Below are positions 1 to 9,363 of a stretch of 64,000 nt of DNA, piece after piece (the first letter of the stretch is position 1; every line of letters begins with the position of its first letter). The stretch is from positions 5,285,001 to 5,349,000 of the forward strand of contig NZ_JAVIWK010000001.1 of NCBI RefSeq assembly GCF_034314165.1, in the 5' to 3' direction. The stretch comes from Pseudomonas sp. Bout1. GTDB taxonomy: Bacteria > Pseudomonadota > Gammaproteobacteria > Pseudomonadales > Pseudomonadaceae. The notes under the pieces were generated by a model that saw only the letters and a list, made by a program, of their open reading frames with translations, did not search any database and was not told the origin of the DNA. A program made the translations under genes and the position numbers.

Positions 1-312
1 CGCGAGTTTCAGTGCAACTTCCGAAGGGATCTGGCGAATCACTTCGCCACTTTCGGTTGCGATGACCTTGACCACCACCTGGTGGGTGCTGTCATCAATG
101 GAAAAATCCAGTTTGCGCTGGGCAGCCTGGATGAATTCGCTAATGTCCTTGACCGCCTGTTTCAGGTCGGTATGGCTCGACGGTTGCTGCGGATCGTCCG
201 CTTTGGCCAACGCGTCGACCTTGGGTTTCTGCGCATCGACGGCTACTGGAGCGGTCGCATTCTGCTGCGCCGGTGCTGGATAAGACAGGTTCAACTTGAC
301 GCTCATGTCCAT
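1..312 (-). CDS. flaG: FlaG family flagellar protein (3' end outside window)
   Basis: Partial gene: the first 104 codons are present and the stop lies beyond the left edge. It starts MDMSVKLNLSYPAPAQQ, has a low-complexity Ala/Gln/Pro N-terminus, and then the conserved FlaG core with a KLDFSIDDSTHQVVVKV stretch followed by VIRQIPSE. That core is the family signature. FlaG proteins affect flagellar filament length, by a mechanism that is not well defined. It lies 74 bp downstream of fliC on the same strand, the usual fliC-flaG order in Pseudomonas, so it is probably cotranscribed with or read through from fliC. Confidence 0.88.
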   Translation of the reverse strand, partial: MDMSVKLNLSYPAPAQQNATAPVAVDAQKPKVDALAKADDPQQPSSHTDLKQAVKDISEFIQAAQRKLDFSIDDSTHQVVVKVIATESGEVIRQIPSEVALKLA

Positions 313-386
313 GACCAATCTCCTCATCGCGGAAAAGACAAAAGGGCACGTAAACGCGCCCTTCCGTCAGTTACCAAGTGCCGTTA

Positions 387-1838
387 TTACTGAAGCAGCT
401 TCAGTACAGCGGACGGCAGTTGGTTCGCCTGGGACAGGATCGCGGTGGAAGCCTGTTGCAGGGTTTGTTGCTTGGTCAACTGAGCAGTTTCAGAAGCGAA
501 GTCAACGTCCTGGATCACGCCACGAGCAGCGGTGGAGTTGTCCGAGATGCTCTGCAGGTTGGCGATGGTGTTGTCGAAACGGTTTTGTACAGCACCGAGG
601 TCAGCACGCTGGGAGTCGATGGTCGACAGGGCCTGAGTGAGCACGTCAACAGCGCTTTGTGCGTTGGCAGCGGTGGTCACGTCAGTGTTGCTGACCACGA
701 CTTTGCCCGAGTTGACAGCGGTTGCAGTTCCGTCACCGAACACGCCGGGAACGCCGGTGCCAGACAGGGAGTAGCTGGAGCTGGAGTTCAAGGCTACAGC
801 GCCGGTGGCAATCACGTCAGCAGTAGTAGACAGGTTTGCTGCGGCGCCAAACTTGCCATCGCCGCCTTTGGTCTGAACACCGATGGTCGCACCACCAGCG
901 TCAGCTGCGGAGAAGGTGAAGTTCTCACCCGAGTCGGACTTGATCGACAGAGAACCGGTCGACTGATCGAAGTTAACGCTGATGCCCAGTTTGGCGGCGT
1001 TGGAGTTCAGTTGGCCGGCAAGGTCAGAAGCGCTGGTGATGCCGGTGAACGAAACTTTAGGAGCAGTGGCACCGCTACCGACTGTCAGGGTGAAGGCACC
1101 GCTTGGGGAGGTCGTCGGGAAGGTAGTAGGCAACGTGAACTTGGCTTCGGTGCTAGCGGTAGCCTGCAGGCCACCGACTGCGCCGTTCAACTGAGCAGCG
1201 ATATCCTTGGCCGAGGCTTTTGCGTCAATGGTCAGCTCATCAGATACCTGGCCACCACCGGTAACGGTGATTTTGCCGCCTGCAATACCGCCGCCTGGTG
1301 TCGGAGCATTGGACAACAACTGCTGCGAACCAATGTTGCTGGCCGATACGTTGCCCAGGCTCATGTTGATGGTCTGGTTGGCGTTGGCGCCCACTTGGAA
1401 AGCGGTAGTACCGAAAGAACCGTCCAGCAGGTTACGACCACCGAAAGTGGTGGTAGAAGCGATACGGGTCAATTCAGAAGTCAGAGCAGCGTACTGAGCC
1501 TGGTTCGACTTGCGGTCATCAGCGCTGAGGGAGCCGTTAGCGGACGACAGGGCCAGGGAACGCATGGTCTGCAGGATGTTGGTGGATTGCTGCATCGCGC
1601 CTTCAGCAGTTTGCGCGATGGAGTTACCGTCACCGGCGTTCTTGATGGCAACGCCCAGGCCGTTGATTTGGCTGGTCAGACGACCGGCGATTTGCAGGCC
1701 GGCCGCATCGTCTTTGGCGCTGTTGATCTTCAGGCCGGAGGACAGGCGCTGCATGGAGGTTTGCAGGGCGCTGGAAGCCTTGTTCAGGTTGTTCTGAACG
1801 GTCAACGAAGCAAGGTTAGTGTTTACTGTTAAAGCCAT
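387..1838 (-). CDS. fliC: Flagellin (filament subunit)
   Basis: Encodes 483 residues with the conserved D0/D1 N-terminus (starts [15 protein letters not shown]) and C-terminus (ends near [14 protein letters not shown]). The centre (about residues 150-400) is a variable, Gly/Ser/Thr-rich D2/D3 surface region, as expected of the filament subunit polymerised outside the cell. A GAGGA ribosome-binding site precedes the ATG and a sigma28-type promoter lies about 80 bp upstream. Residues 30-51 correspond to the flg22 epitope sensed by plant FLS2. A long antisense ORF covers almost the whole gene but is a codon-bias shadow. Confidence 0.98.
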   Translation of the reverse strand: MALTVNTNLASLTVQNNLNKASSALQTSMQRLSSGLKINSAKDDAAGLQIAGRLTSQINGLGVAIKNAGDGNSIAQTAEGAMQQSTNILQTMRSLALSSANGSLSADDRKSNQAQYAALTSELTRIASTTTFGGRNLLDGSFGTTAFQVGANANQTINMSLGNVSASNIGSQQLLSNAPTPGGGIAGGKITVTGGGQVSDELTIDAKASAKDIAAQLNGAVGGLQATASTEAKFTLPTTFPTTSPSGAFTLTVGSGATAPKVSFTGITSASDLAGQLNSNAAKLGISVNFDQSTGSLSIKSDSGENFTFSAADAGGATIGVQTKGGDGKFGAAANLSTTADVIATGAVALNSSSSYSLSGTGVPGVFGDGTATAVNSGKVVVSNTDVTTAANAQSAVDVLTQALSTIDSQRADLGAVQNRFDNTIANLQSISDNSTAARGVIQDVDFASETAQLTKQQTLQQASTAILSQANQLPSAVLKLLQ

Positions 1839-1918
1839 GACGAAATCCTCGTGGGTGGTGTACTGCGGCTTCCGGCCCTGGCAACCGCCGGGTGTGGCCT
1901 AGAGAACCTTCGTAATAG

Positions 1919-1945
1919 TTATCGTCGTGAAAGCAGGTTGCTTGA
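1919..1945 (-). promoter_or_regulatory. Sigma28 (FliA) promoter of fliC
   Basis: On the minus strand TCAAGCAA, an 11-bp spacer and GACGATAA match the FliA consensus (TAAAGTTT-N11-GCCGATAA), with exact spacing and 7 of 8 positions in the -10 box. It sits about 80 bp upstream of the fliC start, leaving an untranslated leader of about 70 nt. Class IV control of flagellin by FliA is established in Pseudomonas. Confidence 0.8.
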
Positions 1946-2047
1946 GGACTTTTTTGATTTTTTTTACTAGCACCGTGCCACTCCTTGTAATTCAAGCATT
2001 TACGCTAGCCCAAACCTCAGCAATTGCTGGCTTTTCTGGCGTCAAAT

Positions 2048-2086
2048 AAAAAACGCCCATGATCTTCCGATCATGGGCGTTTTTTT
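2048..2086 (-). terminator. Bidirectional rho-independent terminator after the KAS III gene
   Basis: A perfect stem ACGCCCATGATC / GATCATGGGCGT with a 4-nt loop is flanked by A6 on the left and T7 on the right, so it can work in both directions. It lies just downstream of the stop of the FabH-like gene and isolates that gene from the fliC promoter region. Confidence 0.9.
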
Positions 2087-2105
2087 GTGCAGCGCCTTTA
2101 AGCCA

Positions 2106-3035
2106 TCAAGGGCGATGCAAAATCGCCGAGCCCCAGGACAACCCCACGCCAAAACCACTGATTGCTACGCGCTTCCAGGTGGAGTCGAGCATGTGCTTTT
2201 CCAGCAGCAGCGGAATGCTCGAAGACACGGTGTTGCCGGTCTCGACCATGTCCTTGATGAATTTATCCACCGGCGCATCTTCAAAACGCCGGGCCACGGC
2301 GTCGACAATCGCCGCACTGCCCTGGTGGATGCAGAACGCATCGATCTCGTCAGCCTTGAGGTCCGATTCGTTAAGCAGCTCGTGCAAATGCGCCGGCACC
2401 TTGAGCAAGGCAAAGTTGAACACCTGGCGGCCATTCATGAAGAACACGCCGTCGCTGACCTTCAAGTGCGGCGCACCGGAACCGTCAGTGCCGAACTTGG
2501 ACTTGCCCAACTGCCAGGGCGCGTCTTCACCCATCCAGGTGGCGGTCGCGGCGTCGCCGAACAGCATGGTGGTGTTGCGGTCTTCCGGGTCGACGATCTT
2601 GGAGTACGGGTCGGCGGTCACCAGCAGGCCGTTTTTCAGGCCCGTGGCTTCCATGAAGCCCTTCATCGCATAGATACCGTAGACGTAGCCCGAGCAGCCC
2701 AGGGAAATGTCAAAGGCCGCCACGTGCGTCGGCAGGCCCAGTTTGTCCTGGACGATGGCGGCGGTGTGAGGCAAGCCCTCTTCGTCGCCGTTCTGGGTAA
2801 CGACGATCAGCGCGTCGATGGATTCGCGCTTCAACTCGGGGTTGTTGGCAAACAAGGCGTTGACCGCCTCGACGCACAGGTCGGAGGTTTCCTGCGCGGC
2901 ATCCTTGCGCGGCAGGAACGCCGACCCGATCTTGCCAATGATGAATTCTTCATCCTTGGCGAATTTGGCACCCTGGGCGTAGTTATCGATCCCGTCTGCC
3001 GGCACGTAACTGGCGATGCTTTTTATGCCAATCAT
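2106..3035 (-). CDS. Beta-ketoacyl-ACP synthase III (FabH-like) of the flagellar locus
   Basis: Encodes 309 residues with a thiolase-fold KAS III layout. The Cys-His-Asn catalytic triad is visible: Cys114 in DISLGCSGYVYG, His237 in CIHQGSAA and Asn268 in ETGNTVSSSIP. KAS III enzymes condense an acyl-CoA with malonyl-ACP. In several pseudomonads a FabH-like gene sits beside fliC in the flagellin glycosylation island, where it is thought to help make the acyl group of the modified viosamine sugar (established for P. syringae). Here no glycosyltransferase genes lie between flgL and fliC, so a role in glycan synthesis is only an inference. It has a terminator downstream and a modest GGGAAG ribosome-binding site. 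Confidence 0.88.
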   Translation of the reverse strand: MIGIKSIASYVPADGIDNYAQGAKFAKDEEFIIGKIGSAFLPRKDAAQETSDLCVEAVNALFANNPELKRESIDALIVVTQNGDEEGLPHTAAIVQDKLGLPTHVAAFDISLGCSGYVYGIYAMKGFMEATGLKNGLLVTADPYSKIVDPEDRNTTMLFGDAATATWMGEDAPWQLGKSKFGTDGSGAPHLKVSDGVFFMNGRQVFNFALLKVPAHLHELLNESDLKADEIDAFCIHQGSAAIVDAVARRFEDAPVDKFIKDMVETGNTVSSSIPLLLEKHMLDSTWKRVAISGFGVGLSWGSAILHRP

Positions 3036-3280
3036 TGTGGCTTCCCAATACTAAATAGCTGGAGAACACCCCGCGAAACAGGTCGCCGGGCGCTGACAAT
3101 AATGGGGATAACCCCGCAAAAAACTCGCCGAAAACCGCCTTTACACCTGGGCGGCAGGCCCTCGCAGAGACCTGGCGACGACCTATCCTTTTCACACGAT
3201 ACAGTGAAGATGCGCTTTATGACTCACAGGTCACTCAATTTTCTGCGCTTTGTGCGAAACACGGGGACATACACGCGCCA

Positions 3281-3318
3281 AAAACGACAACGGCCCACCC
3301 CGTTTCCAGGGTGAGCCG
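3281..3318 (-). terminator. Rho-independent terminator after flgL
   Basis: Read on the minus strand, CGGCTCACCC and GGGTGGGCCG form a stem around a short loop and are followed by TTGTCGTTTTT. It lies 20-60 bp downstream of the flgL stop codon and probably ends the flgFGHIJKL transcript. Confidence 0.65.
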
Positions 3319-3338
3319 CAGGTTGGCTGCTGCGCAAA

Positions 3339-4922
3339 TTACATCTTGCTGAACAGGCTCAACTGGGAGATTTTCACGAAAGCCAGCTGCGAGGCCTGCA
3401 ACATGGTTTGCTGAAGCTGCAGGTTGATCGCGGCCTGCCCCATGTCGACGTTGCCCAACGAGCTCATGGTGTTGGTGTTGGCAGTCCCCAGGCTGGTGTT
3501 TTCATCCGTTTGAAGGTCCAGGGCGTTCTGGCGGGCACCAATGGAGCCACGCACCTGGTCAATCTGCGAGCTGGCATTGTTCAGGTTGCCGATGGTCTTG
3601 GCCGCCACGTCCTTGAGGTTGTTCTGCGCGACCAGGTTGCCATCCGCCGGCGTTTCCAGGGCTTTACGCAACTGGCTCAGGGTGTCCAGCGCGTTTTCGT
3701 TCTTGTTGCTGACGGCGCTGACCGCAAACTGATCGCCCGCCCCCGGCGCACCACTGATATCAAAAGTGACACCGGCCGCGTTGATCGAGGTCGCACCGGC
3801 AGCCATGGTGCCTGTCGCGATGGTCCTGCTGTTTGGGGTGTAGGGCTGCGCATACACCTCATACGCGGTGCCGCTGGTGAATTTGATCACCGCACCGGTA
3901 TTCGGGAACGTGCTGGCGTAAGCCGCCTGGTCCGTCACCTGGCCGCCGGTCACTTGTGCGGTCGACGGGTTGCCGGGCGAACGCGAAGCACTGAACGTGT
4001 CCGGCTTGGATTGCAGGGTGAACGCCTTGCCTGCCACCAGTGCATCGGAGGCGGCACCTGGTGCCACGTCTGCCCCGAGGGTCAGGCTGATATCAAACTT
4101 GACGCCCCGCAGGTTGACGCTGGACGAGCCTTCTTTCGTCGCGTCGAAAGTGCCGTTGCCGGGAATCTCGGAGGTAATGTCGTTACCGTCCTTATCGGTC
4201 ACGGAATACTGCGTGCTGCTGCTGAAGGTCAGCTTGTAGGGCTGGCCGTCGGTAAAGCTCTTGGTGTAGGTGACGCCGGAGGTCACCGTGCCCGCCGACA
4301 CCGCAACCTTGCCGTCATTGACCGCCGGCGGCAACAACGTGGCCTGGGTGCGGCCAGTGTTGGTCGAGCTTTCCATCAGCGCCTTGCCGGTATCGCCAGC
4401 CGCCATCGACAAGTTATCCGAGATCTGCAGGCTCAACGGCGTCTCGTCGCCTTGGTACGTGTAAGTACCGTCGTTATTGCGCAGGTAAGGCGGCGTGTCG
4501 GTTTTAGACCCGGAAAACATGTAGTTACCGCTGGCATCCTTGGAGTTGAGCAGGCCCAACACCTGATCCTCAAGCGCTCCCACCTCGCTGGCGATCGATT
4601 TACGGTCGTCATCGCTGAGGGACTGGTTAGCCGCACGCAGTGCCAGCTCATTACCGCGCTGCAGGGCGGTGTTGATGCTCTTTAATACCGTCTCCTCGTT
4701 GGTCAGCGAGTTCTGCAGGGTGTTGATGTTGCCGCTGAACTGGCCAAGCATGTCTTTCTGTTGCTGCAATTGCAGCAAGCGCGCAGCCGCCACCGGGTCA
4801 TCCGACGCGGTTTGTACCCGGATACCACTGCTCGCCTGGTCCTGGGCTTTCACCACACCGGAATAGTTCGTCTGATACTTGCTGGCGCTGGTGTCGAAAT
4901 ACTGCTGTGTAGAAATACGCAT
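3339..4922 (-). CDS. flgL: Flagellar hook-filament junction protein FlgL (HAP3)
   Basis: Encodes 527 residues. The N-terminus (MRISTQQYFDTSASKYQTNYSG) and C-terminus (NLQLQQTMLQASQLAFVKISQLSLF) carry the coiled-coil flagellin-like D0/D1 segments of HAP3, which joins the FlgK ring to the filament. It is long for FlgL (E. coli 317, P. aeruginosa about 440 residues); the extra length is a Thr/Gly/Ser-rich surface domain at about residues 190-420. An AGGAG ribosome-binding site precedes the ATG. It follows flgK by 14 bp and is the last gene of the operon before a terminator. Confidence 0.96.
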   Translation of the reverse strand: MRISTQQYFDTSASKYQTNYSGVVKAQDQASSGIRVQTASDDPVAAARLLQLQQQKDMLGQFSGNINTLQNSLTNEETVLKSINTALQRGNELALRAANQSLSDDDRKSIASEVGALEDQVLGLLNSKDASGNYMFSGSKTDTPPYLRNNDGTYTYQGDETPLSLQISDNLSMAAGDTGKALMESSTNTGRTQATLLPPAVNDGKVAVSAGTVTSGVTYTKSFTDGQPYKLTFSSSTQYSVTDKDGNDITSEIPGNGTFDATKEGSSSVNLRGVKFDISLTLGADVAPGAASDALVAGKAFTLQSKPDTFSASRSPGNPSTAQVTGGQVTDQAAYASTFPNTGAVIKFTSGTAYEVYAQPYTPNSRTIATGTMAAGATSINAAGVTFDISGAPGAGDQFAVSAVSNKNENALDTLSQLRKALETPADGNLVAQNNLKDVAAKTIGNLNNASSQIDQVRGSIGARQNALDLQTDENTSLGTANTNTMSSLGNVDMGQAAINLQLQQTMLQASQLAFVKISQLSLFSKM

Positions 4923-4936
4923 CGTCCCAGACTCCT

Positions 4937-6973
4937 TTAAAGGGCATTAATCAGTGTGCTGAAAGTTTCTTGCGCAGCCTTGATGATCTGCGACGACGCG
5001 GTGTAGTACTGCTGGAACTTGATCATGTCACCCGCCTCTTCATCCAGGTTGACCTGGGAAACCGAGTTGCTGGCCGCCTTGTTCGCGGCCAACAGCGCAC
5101 CTGTCGCGGTGGTGTCGGTAGCGGCCTGACTGGCTTTGGAGCCCACCTGCGACACGAGACGGGCGTTGGCGCTGACCAGGCTCACACCGGCGGTCCCGTC
5201 ACCGAGACCTACCGTCGCCTTGGTCTGCAAATTCAGCAGTTGTTGAGCGTTGCGGTTGTCGGAGGTGCCGGACGCGTTGAACGAAAAGGTGGTGCTGTCG
5301 CCAGAGGCTGGCGAGCCGCCGACCGTGGTGTCGAAACTAAAGCTCTTGCCCGGGATCAACGCACCCGAGGCATCGCGCATCGGCACGTTGATGCTGATCT
5401 TGTTGCCCTGGCCCGGGATGATGGTGCCGCTGCCGATCGGGTTACCTTGCGCATCGCTTACCGTATACGACTGGGTACCATCGGCGGCCGGCTTGCCAAA
5501 CAGCATTTTCACCGGCATGGAGTTTTCGATCCCCGTGCGCAGCTGGGCGGTATTGGCGCCGCCATGAATATCCAGCGGGACTGTCAGTTGCGGCGGTGTG
5601 AACGTACCGGTGCCCGTGTTGGTCGTGCTCGCATTCCCCGCCAAAGGGCCCGCGAAGGCCAGCTTGTTGGCGTCTTTCAGATCAACGCCGATGCCTGTGG
5701 CGCCGTTGGCCGTTGGGCTGACCTTGAAGCTGTCACCCGCCGCTACCGGGCCCTTGCCATTCAACGCCAGGGTAAAACCATCTATCACTGGCGGCGGCGT
5801 GGTAGTCGTGTCGAACGAACCCATGGCCTTGCCGTCGGAGCGCACGACGTTGTACTGGTTACCGCTGGTAAACGTCACTTTGTAATCGAAGGTCGTCAGC
5901 TGGCTGCTGTCCGAGATCGAGACATTAAGGTTGCCAGACCCCGCGCTGTTGCCGGCCGCGCCCTGGCTGCGTTGGGAAATCGCCGCCGCGCTATTGATAT
6001 CGCTGAACAGCGACGAGCCGAACTCGCCGTTGAGGTCCAGGCCCTGGCCCAACTGGTTGTTGATCGTGTCTGCCGTGGCAATCGCAATTCGCCCAAGATC
6101 ATTGATGGCAGGCATCAGCACGTCACTGCGATAGCGCAGCAAGCCGCCAATACTGCCGCCGGTGACCACATTGCCGATGTCGATGGACGTGTCGCCCATC
6201 GAAAGCTGGATGGTGTACTGGCTATTGTCGGTGCTGCTCGGTACCGCAGAGATATTATTGGAAATAGCCCCTTCCACCAGCGACTGCCCCGTACCGGTTG
6301 TAATACTGAACTGTCCGTTTTTTTCCGTGGCGGTAACGCCGATCAGCTCGTTGAGCGAGCGCACCGCCTCGTCACGCGAATCCAGCAGGTTGGCCGGCGC
6401 GCTGCTTGAAGTGCCCTGGGCCTGGGCGATCTGTTTGTTGAGCGACGCGATCGAGGACGTCAGCTTGTTAACCTGATCGCTCATGGTGCTCAACTGGCTG
6501 TTGATCGTTTGTTTCTGCTGGGTCAACTGGCCGGAGATAGAGTTGAAGCGGTTGCTCAAGGTCTGGGCGCTGGTCAACAGCAACTGGCGTGCAGACACAT
6601 CGCTTGGCGTGGCGGAAGCGGTTTGCGCCGCCGCAAAAAAAGCACTGAGCACCGAGGACATGCCGGTGTTTGAATCCGACATGGTCTTGTCGATGGCACT
6701 GGCCTGGTCCAGGTAGGCGTTGGCGTCGCTGTCGAGTGCCGTGCTGTTCTGGTAAGCCGTGGTGAGGAACTGGTTGTACACCCGACGCACGTCCGCCAGG
6801 GTCGTACCGGTACCGATAAATACGCCGCCGTAGGCGTTCGACGAATTCGCGGTCTGAGCGCTCTGCTGACGCGAGTATCCCGGGGTGTTGACGTTGGCGA
6901 TGTTGTTACTTAAGACCGACAACGATCCCTGGGCGGCGTTAAGCCCCGACATCCCGATATTGAGCAAACTCAT
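4937..6973 (-). CDS. flgK: Flagellar hook-associated protein FlgK (HAP1)
   Basis: Encodes 678 residues. The rod/hook/HAP signature is at the N-terminus (SLLNIGMSGLNAAQGSLSVL, then NIANVNTPGYSRQ) and the conserved C-terminal helix is VNLDEEAGDMIKFQQYY followed by AAQETFSTLINAL. HAP1 forms the first junction ring between hook and filament and is exported by the flagellar type III apparatus. The central part is a variable surface domain. Length agrees with Pseudomonas FlgK (about 680). It is 10 bp from flgJ. Confidence 0.97.
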   Translation of the reverse strand: MSLLNIGMSGLNAAQGSLSVLSNNIANVNTPGYSRQQSAQTANSSNAYGGVFIGTGTTLADVRRVYNQFLTTAYQNSTALDSDANAYLDQASAIDKTMSDSNTGMSSVLSAFFAAAQTASATPSDVSARQLLLTSAQTLSNRFNSISGQLTQQKQTINSQLSTMSDQVNKLTSSIASLNKQIAQAQGTSSSAPANLLDSRDEAVRSLNELIGVTATEKNGQFSITTGTGQSLVEGAISNNISAVPSSTDNSQYTIQLSMGDTSIDIGNVVTGGSIGGLLRYRSDVLMPAINDLGRIAIATADTINNQLGQGLDLNGEFGSSLFSDINSAAAISQRSQGAAGNSAGSGNLNVSISDSSQLTTFDYKVTFTSGNQYNVVRSDGKAMGSFDTTTTPPPVIDGFTLALNGKGPVAAGDSFKVSPTANGATGIGVDLKDANKLAFAGPLAGNASTTNTGTGTFTPPQLTVPLDIHGGANTAQLRTGIENSMPVKMLFGKPAADGTQSYTVSDAQGNPIGSGTIIPGQGNKISINVPMRDASGALIPGKSFSFDTTVGGSPASGDSTTFSFNASGTSDNRNAQQLLNLQTKATVGLGDGTAGVSLVSANARLVSQVGSKASQAATDTTATGALLAANKAASNSVSQVNLDEEAGDMIKFQQYYTASSQIIKAAQETFSTLINAL

Positions 6974-6983
6974 GATTCAGACC

Positions 6984-8243
6984 TTATAAATGAGTGGAAG
7001 CGCCCGCGGCAGCGTAGTTCTGGTAGCTGTTCATCGTTTTTGCGATCTGCGAAATCTTGCTGGCGTAATCCGGGTCGGTTGCATAACCGGCTTTTTGCAA
7101 CTCGCGTACAAACTGTTCCGGGTTGTCGGCTGATTTCACAACTTCTTTATAGCGATCATTGCTTTGCAGCAACGTGACCAGGTCGTGGAAGCTGTCCTGG
7201 TAGGAATTATAGGAACGGAACTGCGCCGTCTCCTTGACCATCGCCCCATCGCGAAACTCGCTGGTGATCGCCCGGGCTTGTTCGCCCTGCCAGCTCTGGC
7301 CGGCCTTGATGCCGAACAGGTTGTGGCTGCTGGTGCCATCTTCGGCACGCATCACCGATTTACCCCAACCGGTTTCCAGGGCTGCCTGGGCCACCAGGTA
7401 ACGTGGGTCGACGCCGATGCGCGCCGCGGCCTGCTTGGCCATTGGCAACATGGTGGCGACAAATTCATCCTGCGAGCTGAAGGCTTTTTTCGCCGGCGCC
7501 AACGGTGGCTGTGCCACAGCGCGGCCGTAAACCTGCATCTGCCCGCGAGGCAGTGCGGCCAGGCTGCGGGCGGTGCTGTTGACTACACCGTCATCGGCGG
7601 CGCTGTTACGCAGCGGCGCGGCCTTGGCGGTGGTGGTGGCATCGGCGTTCGGCACAATGCCGGCCAGCAGGCGATCCGTCAGCTTGCTCGGCAACGAGAT
7701 GCGCCGCTGGTTCATCAGCGCCATGTCGTTGGCGTGGGAGTTGGTGCCTTCAGGCACCGCCACGCGATACGCCCACAAAGGCCGCTGGCCATTGCTGCGG
7801 CCCAAAGGGCCATCGGCCTGGGTACCGGCGGCAATTGCGGTGGGCACATCCACCTTCTTCGCAGGCGTGGCCGGGCCTTGCAAGGTGGCCGCCTGGGCGT
7901 CCACCGGCTTGTTCTTCTGCATCTGGCGCATCAGCACGTCCGCCAGTCCGATACCGCCGCCTTCGCGAGACAGCGAAACCGCCAACTGCTGGTCGTACAT
8001 TTCCTGATACTGCTTGGCGGCCGGCGTGTTCAGCGGGTTGTCCTTGCCCAGGGCTTCGGTGGCCGAACGCATGGACTTGAGCATCTCGCCGAGAAACAGC
8101 GACTCGAATTCCTGCGCGACCTTGCGCATGTTGCCGTCGCTGTTCTTGTCGCCGACCTTCAACTGGTTCAGCCGGTTGAGGTCGGAGTAGGAACCCGAAT
8201 CCGCCGTGCTGGTGAGGCCGCTCTTGCGCATGTCCATGGCCAT
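6984..8243 (-). CDS. flgJ: Flagellar rod-cap protein and peptidoglycan hydrolase FlgJ
   Basis: Encodes 419 residues in two domains. The N-terminal rod-cap domain (about residues 35-125) holds KVAQEFESLFLGEMLKSMRS. The C-terminal beta-N-acetylglucosaminidase domain (about 265-410) holds the catalytic-Glu segment AQAALETGWGKSVM and the HNLFGIKA motif. A linker rich in Ala, Pro and Arg lies between them. FlgJ caps the growing rod and opens the peptidoglycan for it in the periplasm. It lies 4 bp after flgI, so the two are probably translationally coupled. Confidence 0.97.
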   Translation of the reverse strand: MAMDMRKSGLTSTADSGSYSDLNRLNQLKVGDKNSDGNMRKVAQEFESLFLGEMLKSMRSATEALGKDNPLNTPAAKQYQEMYDQQLAVSLSREGGGIGLADVLMRQMQKNKPVDAQAATLQGPATPAKKVDVPTAIAAGTQADGPLGRSNGQRPLWAYRVAVPEGTNSHANDMALMNQRRISLPSKLTDRLLAGIVPNADATTTAKAAPLRNSAADDGVVNSTARSLAALPRGQMQVYGRAVAQPPLAPAKKAFSSQDEFVATMLPMAKQAAARIGVDPRYLVAQAALETGWGKSVMRAEDGTSSHNLFGIKAGQSWQGEQARAITSEFRDGAMVKETAQFRSYNSYQDSFHDLVTLLQSNDRYKEVVKSADNPEQFVRELQKAGYATDPDYASKISQIAKTMNSYQNYAAAGASTHL

Positions 8244-8247
8244 GGCG

Positions 8248-9363
8248 TCAGATCACAATCAGGTCGGCTTGCAAGGCGCCGGCCTGTTTCAATGCTTCGA
8301 GGATCGCCATCAAGTCGCCGGGCGCTGCGCCCACCTGGTTCACCGCACGGACAATCTCGTCCAGGGTGGTGCCAGGGCCGAACTTGAACATCGGCTTGGC
8401 TTCTTGCTGGGCATTCACCCGCGAACGGGGCACCACGGCGGTCTGGCCGTTGGACAACGGGCCAGGCTGGCTGACGATCGGGTCTTCGGTGATGGTCACG
8501 GTGAGGCTGCCGTGGGTCACAGCCGCCGGCGAAACCTTGACGTTCTGGCCGATCACGATGGTGCCGGTCCGCGAGTTGATGATGACTTTGGCCACGGCTT
8601 GGCCCGGGTCAACCTCAAGGTTTTCCAGCAGCGACAGGTAGTCCACCCGCTGGCTTGGGTCCAGCGGCGCCGTCACGCGCACCGAGCCGCCGTCGATGGC
8701 CTGGGCCACACCCGGGCCAAGCAGCTCATTGATCTTGTCCACTACACGCTTGGCGGTGGTGAAGTCCGAACGGTTGAGATTCAGGGTCAGGCTGTTGCCC
8801 TGGTTGAAGCCACTCGGCACGGTGCGTTCCACCGAGGCACCACCGGGAATGCGGCCAGCCGACGGTACGTTGACGGTGATCTTCGAACCATCACGGCCCT
8901 CGGCATCAAAACCGCCCACCACCAGGTTGCCCTGGGCGATGGCGTAGACATTGCCGTCGATACCTTTGAGCGGGGTCATCAGCAAGGTGCCGCCGCGCAG
9001 GCTTTTGGAGTTACCCATGGACGAGACGGTGATATCCACCACCTGCCCCGGCTTGGCGAACGGCGGCAAATCGGCACTGATGGACACCGCCGCGACGTTC
9101 TTCAACTGCACGTTGCCCGAGCCCGGCGGCACCTTGATGCCGAACTGCGAGAGCATGTTGTTGAAGGTCTGCAGGGTGAACGGGGTTTGGGTGGTCTGGT
9201 CGCCGGTGCCGTTAAGCCCCACCACCAGGCCGTAGCCGATCAATTGGTTGGACCGCACGCCGGAAATGCTCGCGATGTCTTTCAGGCGTTCAGCCTGGGC
9301 GCCGGCGCTCAGGGCCAGCAGCAACATCGCAGCCATCAGCTGTTTGAAGTTCAAAGTGGTCAC
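8248..9363 (-). CDS. flgI: Flagellar P-ring protein FlgI
   Basis: Encodes 371 residues with a Sec signal peptide (about residues 1-24, [16 protein letters not shown]) and then the P-ring start [20 protein letters not shown]. FlgI assembles into the peptidoglycan-level bushing around the rod. The start is GTG and touches the flgH stop (TAGGTG), which implies coupled translation. The next in-frame ATG would remove part of the signal peptide, so GTG is preferred. Confidence 0.97.
   Translation of the reverse strand: MTTLNFKQLMAAMLLLALSAGAQAERLKDIASISGVRSNQLIGYGLVVGLNGTGDQTTQTPFTLQTFNNMLSQFGIKVPPGSGNVQLKNVAAVSISADLPPFAKPGQVVDITVSSMGNSKSLRGGTLLMTPLKGIDGNVYAIAQGNLVVGGFDAEGRDGSKITVNVPSAGRIPGGASVERTVPSGFNQGNSLTLNLNRSDFTTAKRVVDKINELLGPGVAQAIDGGSVRVTAPLDPSQRVDYLSLLENLEVDPGQAVAKVIINSRTGTIVIGQNVKVSPAAVTHGSLTVTITEDPIVSQPGPLSNGQTAVVPRSRVNAQQEAKPMFKFGPGTTLDEIVRAVNQVGAAPGDLMAILEALKQAGALQADLIVI

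Noticed and set aside
378..1832. Long plus-strand ORF (484 codons) antisense to fliC
   Set aside because: It mirrors the flagellin gene almost exactly, has no ribosome-binding site, and its Gly/Ser/Val-rich product looks like a translation of strongly biased codons read backwards.
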